From: Glutamicibacter sp. JC586
GTDB lineage: Bacteria > Actinomycetota > Actinomycetes > Actinomycetales > Micrococcaceae
Assembly: GCF_009805585.1 (NCBI RefSeq)
Contig: NZ_VHIN01000009.1
Span: 62,001 to 126,000 of the forward strand
Length of the DNA: 64,000 nucleotides
Direction of reading: 5' to 3'
Position 1 is the stretch's first letter, and each line of letters opens with the position of its first letter. The notes below the pieces were generated by a model. That model was not told where the DNA came from. It saw only the letters and a program-made list of their open reading frames with translations, and ran no database searches. A program made the position numbers and the translations under genes. Of this stretch, positions 39,827 through 48,765 are shown one piece after another.

Positions 39827-39860
39827 TACCAGTCTTAGATTTCAACTAATTTGGGCCAAG

Positions 39861-39890
39861 AACCCCGACGGACTTTTGTCCGCCGGGGTT
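39861..39890 (+). terminator. Terminator of the aldo/keto reductase gene
   Basis: A 12-13-bp GC-rich stem with one mismatch around a TTTT loop, 35 bases after the stop; the trailing T-run is short. Confidence 0.7.
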
Positions 39891-40022
39891 CATTTCCATC
39901 TGTACTCCTCGCGGATGATCTTTGTCGATTTGGCACCCTTTTGGACAGTTGCACAGCACCAACAAACTAGAATTTATAGCAAGCTCACTTCCGTACTGCG
40001 ACCTTGCTAGGACTACACCCGC

Positions 40023-43000
40023 ATGCAACGCTTGGCCACCTTATCTCTGAAGAACCGAGCGCTCATTGCGCTGATTACGGTCTTCGCCGCCGTCTTTGGT
40101 GTGATCTCGATGGGATCACTCAAACAAGAACTCATTCCTTCTATGGAATTCCCGCAGATTTCCGTCATGGCTACGCAAACCGGGTCCAGCCCGGACGTGA
40201 TTGATGAACAAGTCGCGGCACCACTAGAAACCGCTTTGCAGGCAGTTGAAGGCCTAGAATCCTCCAGCGCTACGTCTCAAGCCGGCTTCACACGCATCGC
40301 GCTGACCTTCGCCTACGGCACCGATATGGACCGAGCTCGCTCTCAAGTGGACCGTGCCATTTCCAATGCCAAGTCGCAGCTTCCCGATGACGTTGAGCCA
40401 ACCGCCTTGGCTGGTTCCATCGCGGACTTACCCGTATTGATGCTGGCGGTTTCTTCAGATGAGTCTTTGGAATCACTGAACGATGACGTCAAGCGCATCG
40501 CCCTGCCGAAGTTGCAGAAGATTGATGGCGTGCGCGAAGCCTCGGTCTCTGGTGGCGCAACGCAGCACATTGCCATCCTGCCGAAAAATGCTGAGATGAC
40601 CAGTGCGGGGTTGAGTGTCTCGGATTTGAAAGACAGCATTGAAAATGCCGGCTCTCCACTTCCCGTGGGCAACATGTCTGTAGATGGTCTGCAGCTACCG
40701 GTAATCGCTGGTTCCACGCCCGATAATTTGGATGCCATCAAGGACATCCCGCTGGTAAGCGATAAAGGTCCCGTACTACTCAAGGACGTTGCTGACGTTT
40801 CGGTCAAGGCTGATGAAGCCACCAGCGTCACCCGCACCAATGGTGCAGAGACACTGTCTATCTCGGTGACTAAGACACCAGATGGCGATACGGTTGCAAT
40901 CTCGCACGCCGTGGCAGAGATGGTGGAAGATCTTCAGTCGGAGTTGGGCCATAAGGCCACCATCACCACCGTCTTTGATCAGGCACCGTTCATTGAAGAC
41001 TCGATTAGCCATCTGGCCATCGAGGGCGCACTCGGTCTGGGCTTTGCCGTCATTATTATCCTGATCTTCCTCTTCTCAGTACGTTCAACCCTGGTCACGG
41101 CGATCTCCATCCCACTCTCGCTGATGGTGACTTTCATAGGGATGAACGTCTTCGGTTACACCCTGAACATGCTGACCTTGGGCGCGCTAACCATCTCCAT
41201 TGGCCGCGTCGTGGATGACTCGATTGTGGTCATCGAAAATATCAAACGACACCTGGCCTTTGGTGAGTCCAAGGGACAATCCATCTTGTTGGCGGTCAAG
41301 GAAGTTGCTGGCGCTATTACCGCGGCAACACTGACCACCGTGGCAGTCTTCCTACCGATTGCCATGGTGGGCGGTATGGCCGGGGAGCTGTTCAGTCCCT
41401 TCGCATTGACCATGACCATTGCTCTGTTGGCCTCCTTGTTGGTCTCGCTGACCATCGTGCCGGTCTTGGCTTATTGGTTCTTACCGCACCGTCCAGGTTC
41501 AGCCAAGGCACGCACGGTGCACGTGGCCGAAGACAAGTCGTGGATGCAGCGCGCTTACCAGCCGGTGCTCACTTCCACCCAGAAGCACCCCGTCATCACC
41601 CTGCTCGCCTCGGTGCTGATCTTGGCCGGCACCGTCGCCATGACTCCGTTGCTCAACACCAATCTGCTTGGCTCCACCGGCGAAAACTCGATCACCGTGA
41701 AAGCCACGATGCCTTCGGGTACCGCGCTGAATACGACCACCACTGAAGCGAAGAAGATCGAATCGAAGCTCAGTGATATCGATGGTGTAGAAGACGTTCA
41801 AATGACCGTTGGTACCGCCAGCGGCATGGCAGCGATGTTTGCTTCAGGCTCTGAAATCGCGAACTTCACGGTGATTACCGATAAAGACGCGGATCAGGAA
41901 AAGCTGACCAACACCGTCCGCGAACAAGTTCAGGGTCTTGACCTATCCAAGGACATGACCGTTAGCTATGGTTCCAACTCCTCGGCGATGACTTCCAGCG
42001 ATGTCACCGTTGAGATCAAGGCGCCAAACGAGTCCAGCCTGCGCGAGGCAACTGACAAGATGCGCGATGCGCTCAAGGATACGGCGCACGTCACCGACAT
42101 CACCGATAACCTTTCGGCCGAACGCGAGCAGGTATCGATTGACATTGATGCTAAGAAGGCTGCTGCCGCGGGTCTGACCGAAACTCAGTTGGCTGGCATG
42201 GTTGCAGGCCAGGTCTCCCCTGTTCCTGCTGGCAAGTTACGTCTGGACTATACGGATCTGACCGTTCAGATTGGACAGGGACAGAAGCTTGATAGCCTGC
42301 AGAAGCTGCGCGACTTGCAGATCCCTACCGCCACCGGGCCTAAGAAGCTCCAGGACCTGGCCAAGGTAGACCGCACCAAGGTGGTCCAGCAGGTCACGAC
42401 CTCTAACGGTGAACGTATCGCCACGGTGACGTTGACTCCTGAAGAAAACATGTTGGGTCAGGTTTCCACGGAGGTTAGCAAGAAGCTTGGTTCGGTGGAT
42501 CTTCCCGAAGGTGCTAGCGCTGAAATTGGTGGCGCCGCCACCGAGCAGGCAGACTCCTTCAACCAGCTGTATCTGGCTCTCTTGGCCGCCATCGCTATCG
42601 TGTACGTCATCATGGTGGCTACCTTCAAGTCGCTGATTCAACCGCTGGTACTTCTGGTATCCATTCCGTTTGCAGCCACCGGTGCGATTGGTCTGTTGCT
42701 GATCTCCGGCATCCCCTTGGGCTTGCCTTCCTTGATCGGTATGTTGATGCTGGTGGGCATTGTGGTCACGAATGCAATTGTGCTGATCGACTTGATCAAC
42801 CAATACCGTTTGCCGTCAGCTGAGCGCGAAGCTATGAGCTTGGAGGACGCCATCATGCACGGTGCTCGCCAACGTTTGCGTCCGATCCTCATGACGGCCT
42901 TGGCAACGATCTTTGCATTGATTCCAATGGGTCTTGGTTTGACCGGTCAGTCCGGTTTCATTTCCCAGCCACTGGCTGTGGTGGTCATTGGTGGTTTGGT

Positions 43001-43310
43001 CACCTCGACCTTACTCACCCTCATCTTGGTTCCTGTGCTCTACCGCCTGGTGGAATCGCGTAAGGAAAAGCGTGAGGCGCGTCGTGCCAAACGCAAGCAC
43101 TCCGCGAATCAGCAGACTGATTCCGCTGATCTTGCTCAAGCTATGAACGCAGCGAGCGCCAAAATTAGCGCTCCAGAACAGAAGGCCGATGAGGCTTCCT
43201 CCGATGATCAGCTCATCCATCCGATGACCGGCCAGATCCCGACCACGCGTCGCGAGCGTCGAGACATTGAACAGATGATCAACAAGTCCACCAAGGACAC
43301 CGAAGAGTAA
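40023..43310 (+). CDS. RND-family efflux transporter (AcrB/SwrC-like)
   Basis: A 1095-residue proton-driven exporter with the two-fold repeat of the RND family: TM1 at about 15-33, a large extracellular loop, TM2-6, then a second loop and six more helices. The helix-4 motif TISIGRVVDDSIVVIENIKRH carries the paired Asp of proton relay. The second-half GIVVTNAIVLIDLINQYR matches. A charged cytoplasmic tail of about 75 residues follows TM12. No membrane-fusion or outer-membrane partner is adjacent, as expected in a monoderm. The substrate (drug, lipid or peptide) cannot be read. It is a single gene with a strong terminator. Confidence 0.93.
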   Translation: MQRLATLSLKNRALIALITVFAAVFGVISMGSLKQELIPSMEFPQISVMATQTGSSPDVIDEQVAAPLETALQAVEGLESSSATSQAGFTRIALTFAYGTDMDRARSQVDRAISNAKSQLPDDVEPTALAGSIADLPVLMLAVSSDESLESLNDDVKRIALPKLQKIDGVREASVSGGATQHIAILPKNAEMTSAGLSVSDLKDSIENAGSPLPVGNMSVDGLQLPVIAGSTPDNLDAIKDIPLVSDKGPVLLKDVADVSVKADEATSVTRTNGAETLSISVTKTPDGDTVAISHAVAEMVEDLQSELGHKATITTVFDQAPFIEDSISHLAIEGALGLGFAVIIILIFLFSVRSTLVTAISIPLSLMVTFIGMNVFGYTLNMLTLGALTISIGRVVDDSIVVIENIKRHLAFGESKGQSILLAVKEVAGAITAATLTTVAVFLPIAMVGGMAGELFSPFALTMTIALLASLLVSLTIVPVLAYWFLPHRPGSAKARTVHVAEDKSWMQRAYQPVLTSTQKHPVITLLASVLILAGTVAMTPLLNTNLLGSTGENSITVKATMPSGTALNTTTTEAKKIESKLSDIDGVEDVQMTVGTASGMAAMFASGSEIANFTVITDKDADQEKLTNTVREQVQGLDLSKDMTVSYGSNSSAMTSSDVTVEIKAPNESSLREATDKMRDALKDTAHVTDITDNLSAEREQVSIDIDAKKAAAAGLTETQLAGMVAGQVSPVPAGKLRLDYTDLTVQIGQGQKLDSLQKLRDLQIPTATGPKKLQDLAKVDRTKVVQQVTTSNGERIATVTLTPEENMLGQVSTEVSKKLGSVDLPEGASAEIGGAATEQADSFNQLYLALLAAIAIVYVIMVATFKSLIQPLVLLVSIPFAATGAIGLLLISGIPLGLPSLIGMLMLVGIVVTNAIVLIDLINQYRLPSAEREAMSLEDAIMHGARQRLRPILMTALATIFALIPMGLGLTGQSGFISQPLAVVVIGGLVTSTLLTLILVPVLYRLVESRKEKREARRAKRKHSANQQTDSADLAQAMNAASAKISAPEQKADEASSDDQLIHPMTGQIPTTRRERRDIEQMINKSTKDTEE

Positions 43311-43324
43311 TCTGCGTCAGAGAG

Positions 43325-43370
43325 ACGGCGGGCCGAACACCTATTTTGAGGTGTTCGGCCCGCCGTTTGT
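43325..43370 (+). terminator. Terminator of the RND exporter gene
   Basis: An 18-bp perfect GC-rich stem with a six-base ATTTTG loop and trailing TTTGTTTG, 15 bases after the stop. Confidence 0.92.
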
Positions 43371-43433
43371 TTGTTTCCAAGGGAATGGTGGCGAAGAGTC
43401 AAAGGCCGTGCAACAGCTCACTCTAGATTTAAG

Positions 43434-43458
43434 TTGCGCACAATTGAATTGCGTGCAA
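43434..43458. promoter_or_regulatory. OhrR operator candidate
   Basis: An imperfect 12+1+12 inverted repeat centred on CAATTGAATTG, 10 bases before the ohrR ATG. It resembles the OhrR box (ACAATT-N-AATTGT) described for this family. Repression of ohrR-ohr until the sensor Cys is oxidised is the expected logic. Confidence 0.65.
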
Positions 43459-43468
43459 TGATTATGAC

Positions 43469-43912
43469 ATGGCGATAGTTGATGAGATGGTTTGCTTCTC
43501 CCTGTACTCGGCAACCCGGGCAACCACCAGGGCTTACACCGATCTGCTGGCTCCGTGGAAGCTGACCTACACCCAGTATCTGGTTCTAGTGATCCTATGG
43601 AACGAAGGATCACAGCCGGTACGTCAGATCGGTGAGATGCTCCAGCTTGATTCGGGAACGCTTTCCCCACTCCTACGTCGTCTGGAAAGCAAAGAACTTA
43701 TCGACCGCCAGCGCAGCGAAACCGATACTCGCGTCGTGAATGTTGTACTGACCGAGCCAGGCGAGTCGTTGCGCAAAGAACTGGCACATATCCCTGAACA
43801 AATAGCTTGCGGCACCGGACTTCCCGACATCGCAAGCGCCCAAGCTTTAGTGAGCTCATTGCATCGAATTACCGATTCCATGCAACAGCTCCCACTGACG
43901 GACAGCAAATAA
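43469..43912 (+). CDS. ohrR: Organic-hydroperoxide-sensing MarR-type repressor
   Basis: A 147-residue MarR protein. MVCFSLYSATRA places the conserved reactive Cys at residue 9, as in OhrR, and LAPWKLTYTQYLVLVILW is the OhrR helix pattern. The winged HTH is at about 53-80 (IGEMLQLDSGTLSPLLRRLE) with the wing SETDTRVV. It sits directly before ohr and behind an operator-like repeat, the standard autoregulated peroxide-sensing pair. Confidence 0.93.
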   Translation: MAIVDEMVCFSLYSATRATTRAYTDLLAPWKLTYTQYLVLVILWNEGSQPVRQIGEMLQLDSGTLSPLLRRLESKELIDRQRSETDTRVVNVVLTEPGESLRKELAHIPEQIACGTGLPDIASAQALVSSLHRITDSMQQLPLTDSK

Positions 43913-43956
43913 CTTACTGCCCATCACGCACGTTATCCCTTACGAAAGGCAGCATC

Positions 43957-44376
43957 ATGGAAACCTTGTACACCGCAGAAGCATTGTCCACCGGTCAGGG
44001 CCGCGAAGGTCGGGCACAGACCCCAGACGGTCGCCTCGACCTGGTCTTGACCGCACCAAAGGAACTTGGCGGCAGCGGAACCGGCACCAACCCGGAACAA
44101 CTTTTTGCAGCTGGTTACTCGGCTTGCTTCCACTCGGCGCTGAACACCGTGGCACGAGCTCGCAAGATCAAGGTTGAGGACTCCAGCGTAGGCGGCCGCG
44201 TGAACCTGCACCGTGATGGTGAAGGCTACAAGCTGTCTGTTGAACTCGAAGTCATCATCCCTGGCATGGAGCACGAAGCAGCACAGGAACTAGCTGACGC
44301 TGCGCACTCTGTATGCCCATACTCGAACGCAACTCGCGGAAACATTGATGTGACCGTCACCGTTTCAGATGACTAA
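43957..44376 (+). CDS. ohr: Organic hydroperoxide reductase
   Basis: A thiol peroxidase of the OsmC/Ohr family, 139 residues. The two catalytic Cys are visible: GYSACFHSAL (Cys about 57) and VCPYSNATRGN (Cys about 120). It starts METLYTAEALSTG behind AAAGG, 44 bases after ohrR. It detoxifies lipid and organic hydroperoxides with lipoyl or thiol reductants. Confidence 0.95.
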   Translation: METLYTAEALSTGQGREGRAQTPDGRLDLVLTAPKELGGSGTGTNPEQLFAAGYSACFHSALNTVARARKIKVEDSSVGGRVNLHRDGEGYKLSVELEVIIPGMEHEAAQELADAAHSVCPYSNATRGNIDVTVTVSDD

Positions 44377-44788
44377 TCAACTGAGCAAGCCGCGCCACGC
44401 GGCAAGACTCCTTCTTGGATCATTCCTCACCTATGCAGGGGTCAGTCACCTGTCTTTCGGGCGCAAGGAGTTCCAAGCCCAGGTACCTAACGGCTTGCCG
44501 CTAGACCCAGACCTAGTCGTCATTCTTTCCGGAGTGGCAGAGGTTGGACTTGGCGTCTCACTGCTCACCCTGCTCAAGAAGCGTGTTCACGTCGGTTGGA
44601 TCGTTGCATTGTTCTTTGTTGCTGTCTTCCCAGGCAACATTGCCCAGTTGCTTGATCACCGAGACGCATTTGGCTTGGACACCGACGGTAAACGCCTAGC
44701 TCGTTTGTTCTTCCAGCCCGTGCTGGTTGCCTTGGCCTTGTGGAGCACCGCAGCTTGGCGCGATCGCGCACAGCTTCGTGACAAGTAA
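44369..44788 (+). CDS. DoxX-like integral membrane protein
   Basis: A 139-residue protein with four hydrophobic segments. AGVSHLSFGRKEFQAQVP, GVAEVGLGVSLL and the FPGNIAQL segment match the DoxX/MauE-type membrane family often linked to redox stress. Its ATG lies inside the last codons of ohr (8-base overlap), so it is translationally coupled to the hydroperoxide response. The molecular role is unknown. Confidence 0.8.
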   Translation: MTNQLSKPRHAARLLLGSFLTYAGVSHLSFGRKEFQAQVPNGLPLDPDLVVILSGVAEVGLGVSLLTLLKKRVHVGWIVALFFVAVFPGNIAQLLDHRDAFGLDTDGKRLARLFFQPVLVALALWSTAAWRDRAQLRDK

Positions 44789-44810
44789 GCAATCGCCCTT
44801 TCCCAAGAAC

Positions 44811-44850
44811 GGATCAGGGATGGCAGTCTCATAACTGCCACCCCTGATCC
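44811..44850. terminator. Bidirectional terminator between doxX-like and DUF305 genes
   Basis: A 17-bp stem with a single mismatch and a six-base loop, between convergent genes. T-runs are weak. Confidence 0.75.
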
Positions 44851-44880
44851 ATCTGTTCGTTCTAGATCCCTGTCGCCGAC

Positions 44881-45510
44881 CTAGAGGGTGGCAAGTAGAT
44901 CTTTCATCTGCTCAATCTCGTCCGTTTGTGAGGCCACGATGTCTTTGGACATCTTGATTGCCTCAGGACTGGACCCGTCCGCAATTTCCGTTTTCGCCAT
45001 CTCCACCGCACCTTCATGATGCTTGATCATCTGTGACAAAAACAGCTTGGAACCATGCACGCCATCCGCTGACTTCAATTCCGAGATTTCCTGTTCCGGA
45101 ATCATTGCCCCAGAATGATCCATGCCGCCATGATCCATGCCGCCATGATCCATCCCTGAGGACATACCCCACTGACTCAGCCAGGTTTCCATCTGTTTAA
45201 TTTCCGGAGCTTGGGCCGCCTTGATCTCCTCGGCTAGCTCGCGCACCTTCGGATCCACACCGTCCTTATCCAGGACGTATTCAGACATCTGCAGCGCTTG
45301 CTCGTGATGGGCTTTCATTCCTGACGCAAAGTTCATGTCCGCTTCATTGGCCTCATTCGATTCATCGGTTGCCGTGGATGATTCGTGCATTTCAGCATGG
45401 GATGTTGGCGAACTTGCCGGGGAGGTTTGAGCCGAATTATCAGCGCACGCAGCCACGCTCAGCAGTGTACTCAACGCGAGGGCGCTGAAGTAGAGGGACC
45501 TGTTCTTCAT
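44881..45510 (-). CDS. DUF305 lipoprotein with Met/His-rich segment
   Basis: A 209-residue exported protein. The ATG at 45510 follows AGGAGA, and a signal sequence ends in the lipobox SVAACAD. The DUF305 four-helix fold has two half-repeats: FASGMKAHHEQALQMSEYV and FLSQMIKHHEGAVEMAKTE, each with a His-His pair and Met residues suited to metal binding. Between them lies GMDHGGMDHGGMDHSGAM, a tandem repeat. DUF305 proteins commonly neighbour copper-handling genes. The upstream DUF6153 gene has a similar His/Met/Cys content. Confidence 0.9.
   Translation of the reverse strand: MKNRSLYFSALALSTLLSVAACADNSAQTSPASSPTSHAEMHESSTATDESNEANEADMNFASGMKAHHEQALQMSEYVLDKDGVDPKVRELAEEIKAAQAPEIKQMETWLSQWGMSSGMDHGGMDHGGMDHSGAMIPEQEISELKSADGVHGSKLFLSQMIKHHEGAVEMAKTEIADGSSPEAIKMSKDIVASQTDEIEQMKDLLATL
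45119..45155 (-). repeat. 15-bp tandem repeat encoding GMDHG units
   Basis: Two perfect copies of a 15-bp unit (45121-45135 and 45136-45150) with partial copies on both sides, inside the DUF305 gene. It encodes Gly-Met-Asp-His-Gly and may vary in copy number between strains. Confidence 0.8.
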
Positions 45511-45597
45511 GATGTTCTCCTGCATATGGGTAAAAAGAGTCTTGTGCCTTGATGGCACGGAACATGATGCAAGGCAGGACTAACGCCTGCCAGCAGA

Positions 45598-46041
45598 TCA
45601 CGTTCGACTAATCCCCAGTGCAATCAGATCTGGCCTGTCTCTAAAGACCTTCGACACCCAAATAAGAGGAAGCGCAGTGCACCGAGCAACACCGGGTTGT
45701 ACCCGCAATGCGCGAGGTGGCCGCACCAGGAGCAAGATCGCCAATAAAGCCAGCACACAGCCGACAGCGCTCATGTCATGCTTCATTGGGCAATCAGCAC
45801 AACCTTGTGAATCGCCCTGAGACGCACCATTGTGGAGCGGAGCTAATTCGTGGTGCTCACCGCCGGCCATGTGATGACTCGCGGTAGCGCTAGAGGCCAC
45901 TGGTGTCGAGGCGGGATGAGCCATTGCATGCATGCCGAGTAGGCCGAGGAAAACCATGGCCACCATGAGCGTCAGGCGCAACAAGGCCAGCGGCGGAACA
46001 CGCTTCTGGCTCATTGACTGTGAACTGACGCTGGACTGCAT
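45598..46041 (-). CDS. DUF6153-like small membrane/exported protein
   Basis: A 147-residue protein with an N-terminal hydrophobic segment (LALLRLTLMVAMVFLGLLGMHAM). A His/Met-rich extracytoplasmic loop (ASHHMAGGEHHELAPLHN, GCADCPMKHDM) follows, then a second membrane helix (VGCVLALLAILLLV). This matches the actinobacterial DUF6153 layout and suggests metal binding, probably copper. The ATG at 46041 next to GGGGAA is used; an ATG at MSQKR further in is the main alternative. It precedes the DUF305 gene in the same direction. Confidence 0.7.
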   Translation of the reverse strand: MQSSVSSQSMSQKRVPPLALLRLTLMVAMVFLGLLGMHAMAHPASTPVASSATASHHMAGGEHHELAPLHNGASQGDSQGCADCPMKHDMSAVGCVLALLAILLLVRPPRALRVQPGVARCTALPLIWVSKVFRDRPDLIALGISRT

Positions 46042-46205
46042 ATTCCCCACGATAGCCAACACTCTCCAGCGACACGAAATATGAATCTCGCCGTGGTGGG
46101 TATTCGCAAGCAGAGCGGCGACAATCATTCAAGTGAGCCCCTGCATCACATTGCGCAGTGTCCTACACCACAACACACAATGGGGAATAAGTTTCTGCTC
46201 AGGTT

Positions 46206-46230
46206 GTTATTACATGCATACGCATATAAC
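46206..46230. promoter_or_regulatory. Possible operator before the luciferase-like monooxygenase operon
   Basis: Short inverted repeats (GTTAT/ATAAC flanking ATGC/GCAT) in an A+T-rich stretch 47 bases before the start. A site for the downstream MarR regulator is conceivable but unproven. Confidence 0.3.
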
Positions 46231-46276
46231 TTTAAGGCCAGTGCACAAGCGAAGGCTTACAACAAGAGGAGATCAC

Positions 46277-47410
46277 ATGCAGTTCGGAGTTTTCACCGTC
46301 AGTGATATCACCCGTGACCCCACTACCGGTCGCATCCCCACCGAAAAAGAACGCATTGACGCTTCGGTAGCCATCGCTAAGAAGGTGGAAGAAATTGGCA
46401 TGGATGTCTTCGCCCTCGGTGAGCATCACAACCGCCCGTTCTTCTCATCCTCACCAACCACTACGCTGGCCTACATCGCAGCGCAGACTGAACGAATTAT
46501 TCTTTCAACCACCACCACTTTGATCACCACCAACGACCCAGTGAAAATTGCTGAAGACTTCGCCATGCTCCAGCACCTGTCTAACGGGCGGGTGGACTTG
46601 GTCTTGGGCCGTGGCAACACCGGGCCGGTCTACCCATGGTTTGGCAAGAACATCCAGGACTCGGTGAACCTGACGGTGGAAAACTACAACCTGTTGCGCC
46701 GGTTGTGGGATGAAGACGTGGTGAACTGGGAAGGTCAGTTCCGCACTCCCCTGCAGAACTTCACTTCGACCCCTCGCCCTCTGGATGAGGTCGCTCCATT
46801 CGTTTGGCACGGTTCTATCCGCACCCCGCAGGTTGCGGAAATCGCCGCCTACTATGGTGACGGATTCTTCGCCAACAACATTTTCTGGCCAAAAGAGCAC
46901 TACCAGCAGCTAATCAACCTCTACCGTGAACGCTACGAGCACTACGGCCACGGCAAGGCACACCAAGCAGTTGTTGGCCTTGGCGGGCAGTTCTACATGG
47001 CCAAGGATTCTCAGCAGGCGGTCAAGGAATTCCGTCCTTACTTCGATAATGCCCCGGTCTATGGCCATGGTCCTTCCCTAGAAGATTTCACCGCACAGAC
47101 TCCGCTCACCGTCGGCTCGCCACAGCAGGTGCTAGAAAAGACTCTGACCTTCCAAGAGTATTTCGGTGACTATCAGCGCCAGCTGTTCTTGGTGGACCAT
47201 GCTGGTCTTCCGCTGAAGACGGTGCTGAATCAGCTAGACATGTTTGGTGAGTATGTCCTTCCTGAGCTCCGCAAGGAAATGGAGTCACGCGCTCCTGCAG
47301 ACTTAACCCCGGCACCCACCCATGAAGGATTGGTTGCAGCTCATCGGGCTAAACTGGACGCTGAGGTATTTGCTAGTGAGGAGCCAAAGTCCGTTGACCA
47401 AAACCGGTGA
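46277..47410 (+). CDS. LLM-class flavin-dependent monooxygenase
   Basis: A bacterial-luciferase-like TIM-barrel flavoenzyme of 377 residues. It starts MQFGVFTVSDITRDP behind AGAGGAG, and shows ALGEHHNRPFFSSSP, the STTTTLITTNDPVKIAEDFAMLQHLSNGRVDLVLGRGN strand-helix blocks, and the GGQFYMAKDSQQA C-terminal region. The substrate is unknown. The gene overlaps the following MarR gene, an arrangement that suggests inducible oxidation of a xenobiotic or fatty compound. Confidence 0.92.
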   Translation: MQFGVFTVSDITRDPTTGRIPTEKERIDASVAIAKKVEEIGMDVFALGEHHNRPFFSSSPTTTLAYIAAQTERIILSTTTTLITTNDPVKIAEDFAMLQHLSNGRVDLVLGRGNTGPVYPWFGKNIQDSVNLTVENYNLLRRLWDEDVVNWEGQFRTPLQNFTSTPRPLDEVAPFVWHGSIRTPQVAEIAAYYGDGFFANNIFWPKEHYQQLINLYRERYEHYGHGKAHQAVVGLGGQFYMAKDSQQAVKEFRPYFDNAPVYGHGPSLEDFTAQTPLTVGSPQQVLEKTLTFQEYFGDYQRQLFLVDHAGLPLKTVLNQLDMFGEYVLPELRKEMESRAPADLTPAPTHEGLVAAHRAKLDAEVFASEEPKSVDQNR

Positions 47411-47852
47411 GACTGTCGCGTCGCTCAAGGCCAGCACCAACGCGTGGGAGTCGCTCTTCCGCGCACAGGTGGCGGTCATGCGTCACATCAATTCCATGCC
47501 AGAGTTCGGCAAACTCTCAATGCGTGAATACGATGTACTCTTCAACCTGCGCAACTGTCCAGAAGGCAAAAGTCGTCTAGTGGACTTGAACAAGCATTTA
47601 GTCATCACCCAGCCGAGTCTGAGTCGAATGATTGTGCGTTTGGAAGAACAGGGTCTGGTAGCACGTGAACCGGATCCCGAGGATCATCGCGCGATGCTGC
47701 TCTCGTTGACCGATAAGGGTTTGGCTGTGCAGCGGGAAATCGGTCGAGTGCACATCAATCATCTACATGAGCTCTTAGGATCCGCCCTGAGCGAGGCGGA
47801 GTTCAACGAGCTGGAACGACTGAGCACCAAGCTACGCAACGCAGTAAGTTAG
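47394..47852 (+). CDS. MarR-family regulator
   Basis: The likely start is the TTG at 47394 (LTKTGETVAS...), about 10 bases behind GAGGAG and 17 bases inside the monooxygenase gene. The 152-residue product has the winged HTH at about 60-90 (LNKHLVITQPSLSRMIVRLEEQGLVAR) with the wing PEDHRAMLL. The frame stays open further upstream, so a longer form is not excluded. Coupling to the monooxygenase suggests local autoregulation. Confidence 0.85.
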   Translation: MTKTGETVASLKASTNAWESLFRAQVAVMRHINSMPEFGKLSMREYDVLFNLRNCPEGKSRLVDLNKHLVITQPSLSRMIVRLEEQGLVAREPDPEDHRAMLLSLTDKGLAVQREIGRVHINHLHELLGSALSEAEFNELERLSTKLRNAVS

Positions 47853-47864
47853 TTCACTGCTTTC

Positions 47865-47904
47865 AACCCGGTAGGTGGGGCCAATCCCCCGCCTACCGGG
47901 TTTT
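47865..47904 (+). terminator. Terminator after the MarR gene
   Basis: A 16-bp stem with one G-T pair, five-base loop and TTTT, 12 bases after the stop. Confidence 0.92.
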
Positions 47905-47966
47905 CTGGCACCATTGAACTAGACAAAGTTTTTGTTGGTTTACAGCGCCACACCAAAGGAAGATCA

Positions 47967-48653
47967 TTGCTAGAAGACGAGCAGCTACTCACCCTCGATG
48001 TAGCAGCCAGCCACCTCGGCGTACCTACCAAGGATCTGAGAACGTACCTTCAAAAACAACGCCCCAAAGGTTCGGTGCAAATCCCGAACAAACCCGGCGG
48101 AAACTGGCACGTTCAACCCGCGCTCTTAACGCAGCTTGCCTTCGCCGGCGCCTCAGGACTAAATGCCACCTTACTTCCGATCACCCAAGAGACCCTGGAT
48201 TCTTTAGAGTGGTCACCTTGGGTTCCATTTGATCAAGCATCTAATGCCGCACCGGCTCTTCCTGGGGTATATATGCTCCGCAAGGAAGGAAACGAAGATC
48301 ACCCACCGGTGTACATCGGTGAAGCGAGCGAACGCAATGGCAAGGGACTACGCGGTCGACTCAAAAGCTACTCCTTAGGCAAGAGCGCCACCACGGGTCT
48401 GGGCAAACACGCGATGGATCAAGCCCTGGCAGATTTCCAATGGTTGCAACAACTAGTGACGAATGCTCAGGCAGGATCCGCCGAACCTATTGAAAGCGTG
48501 GCGCGTTCAGCCATCGACCGTCTGAACTTGGAAGTCCGCTGGGTCACCTGCATTCACCGCAAGGCTGCCATGGTGCTCGAAGCTGCTCTGATGGCTAGGC
48601 ACGCTGACACCCTTTGGAACTTCAACGACGATTCCACAGACGCGGACGCCTAA
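47967..48653 (+). CDS. GIY-YIG-like protein with N-terminal DNA-binding-like segment
   Basis: A 228-residue protein starting at TTG behind AGGAAG. Residues about 1-60 (LLTLDVAASHLGVPTKDLRTYL...GNWHVQPALLTQL) resemble a helix-turn-helix/excisionase-like DNA-binding segment. Residues about 98-215 fit the GIY-YIG nuclease plan: GVY (100-102), VYIGEA (115-120), an Arg-rich LRGRLKSY helix (128-135), and a C-terminal helix AMVLEAALMARHADTLWN with the candidate metal Glu near 205. Function is unknown; a nicking or repair role is inferred. It is not next to mobile elements and has its own ribosome-binding site after a terminator. Confidence 0.65.
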   Translation: MLEDEQLLTLDVAASHLGVPTKDLRTYLQKQRPKGSVQIPNKPGGNWHVQPALLTQLAFAGASGLNATLLPITQETLDSLEWSPWVPFDQASNAAPALPGVYMLRKEGNEDHPPVYIGEASERNGKGLRGRLKSYSLGKSATTGLGKHAMDQALADFQWLQQLVTNAQAGSAEPIESVARSAIDRLNLEVRWVTCIHRKAAMVLEAALMARHADTLWNFNDDSTDADA

Positions 48654-48765
48654 CAACTAACTTTTTGCGTTCGGGTCGGTTGTGCTTGCATCTTCTGGCC
48701 GACCGGTTCACTGTAGGAGTACCACCGCGCATGGTGATTCTCCAATAGTGAATTGAGGTAGGGCA

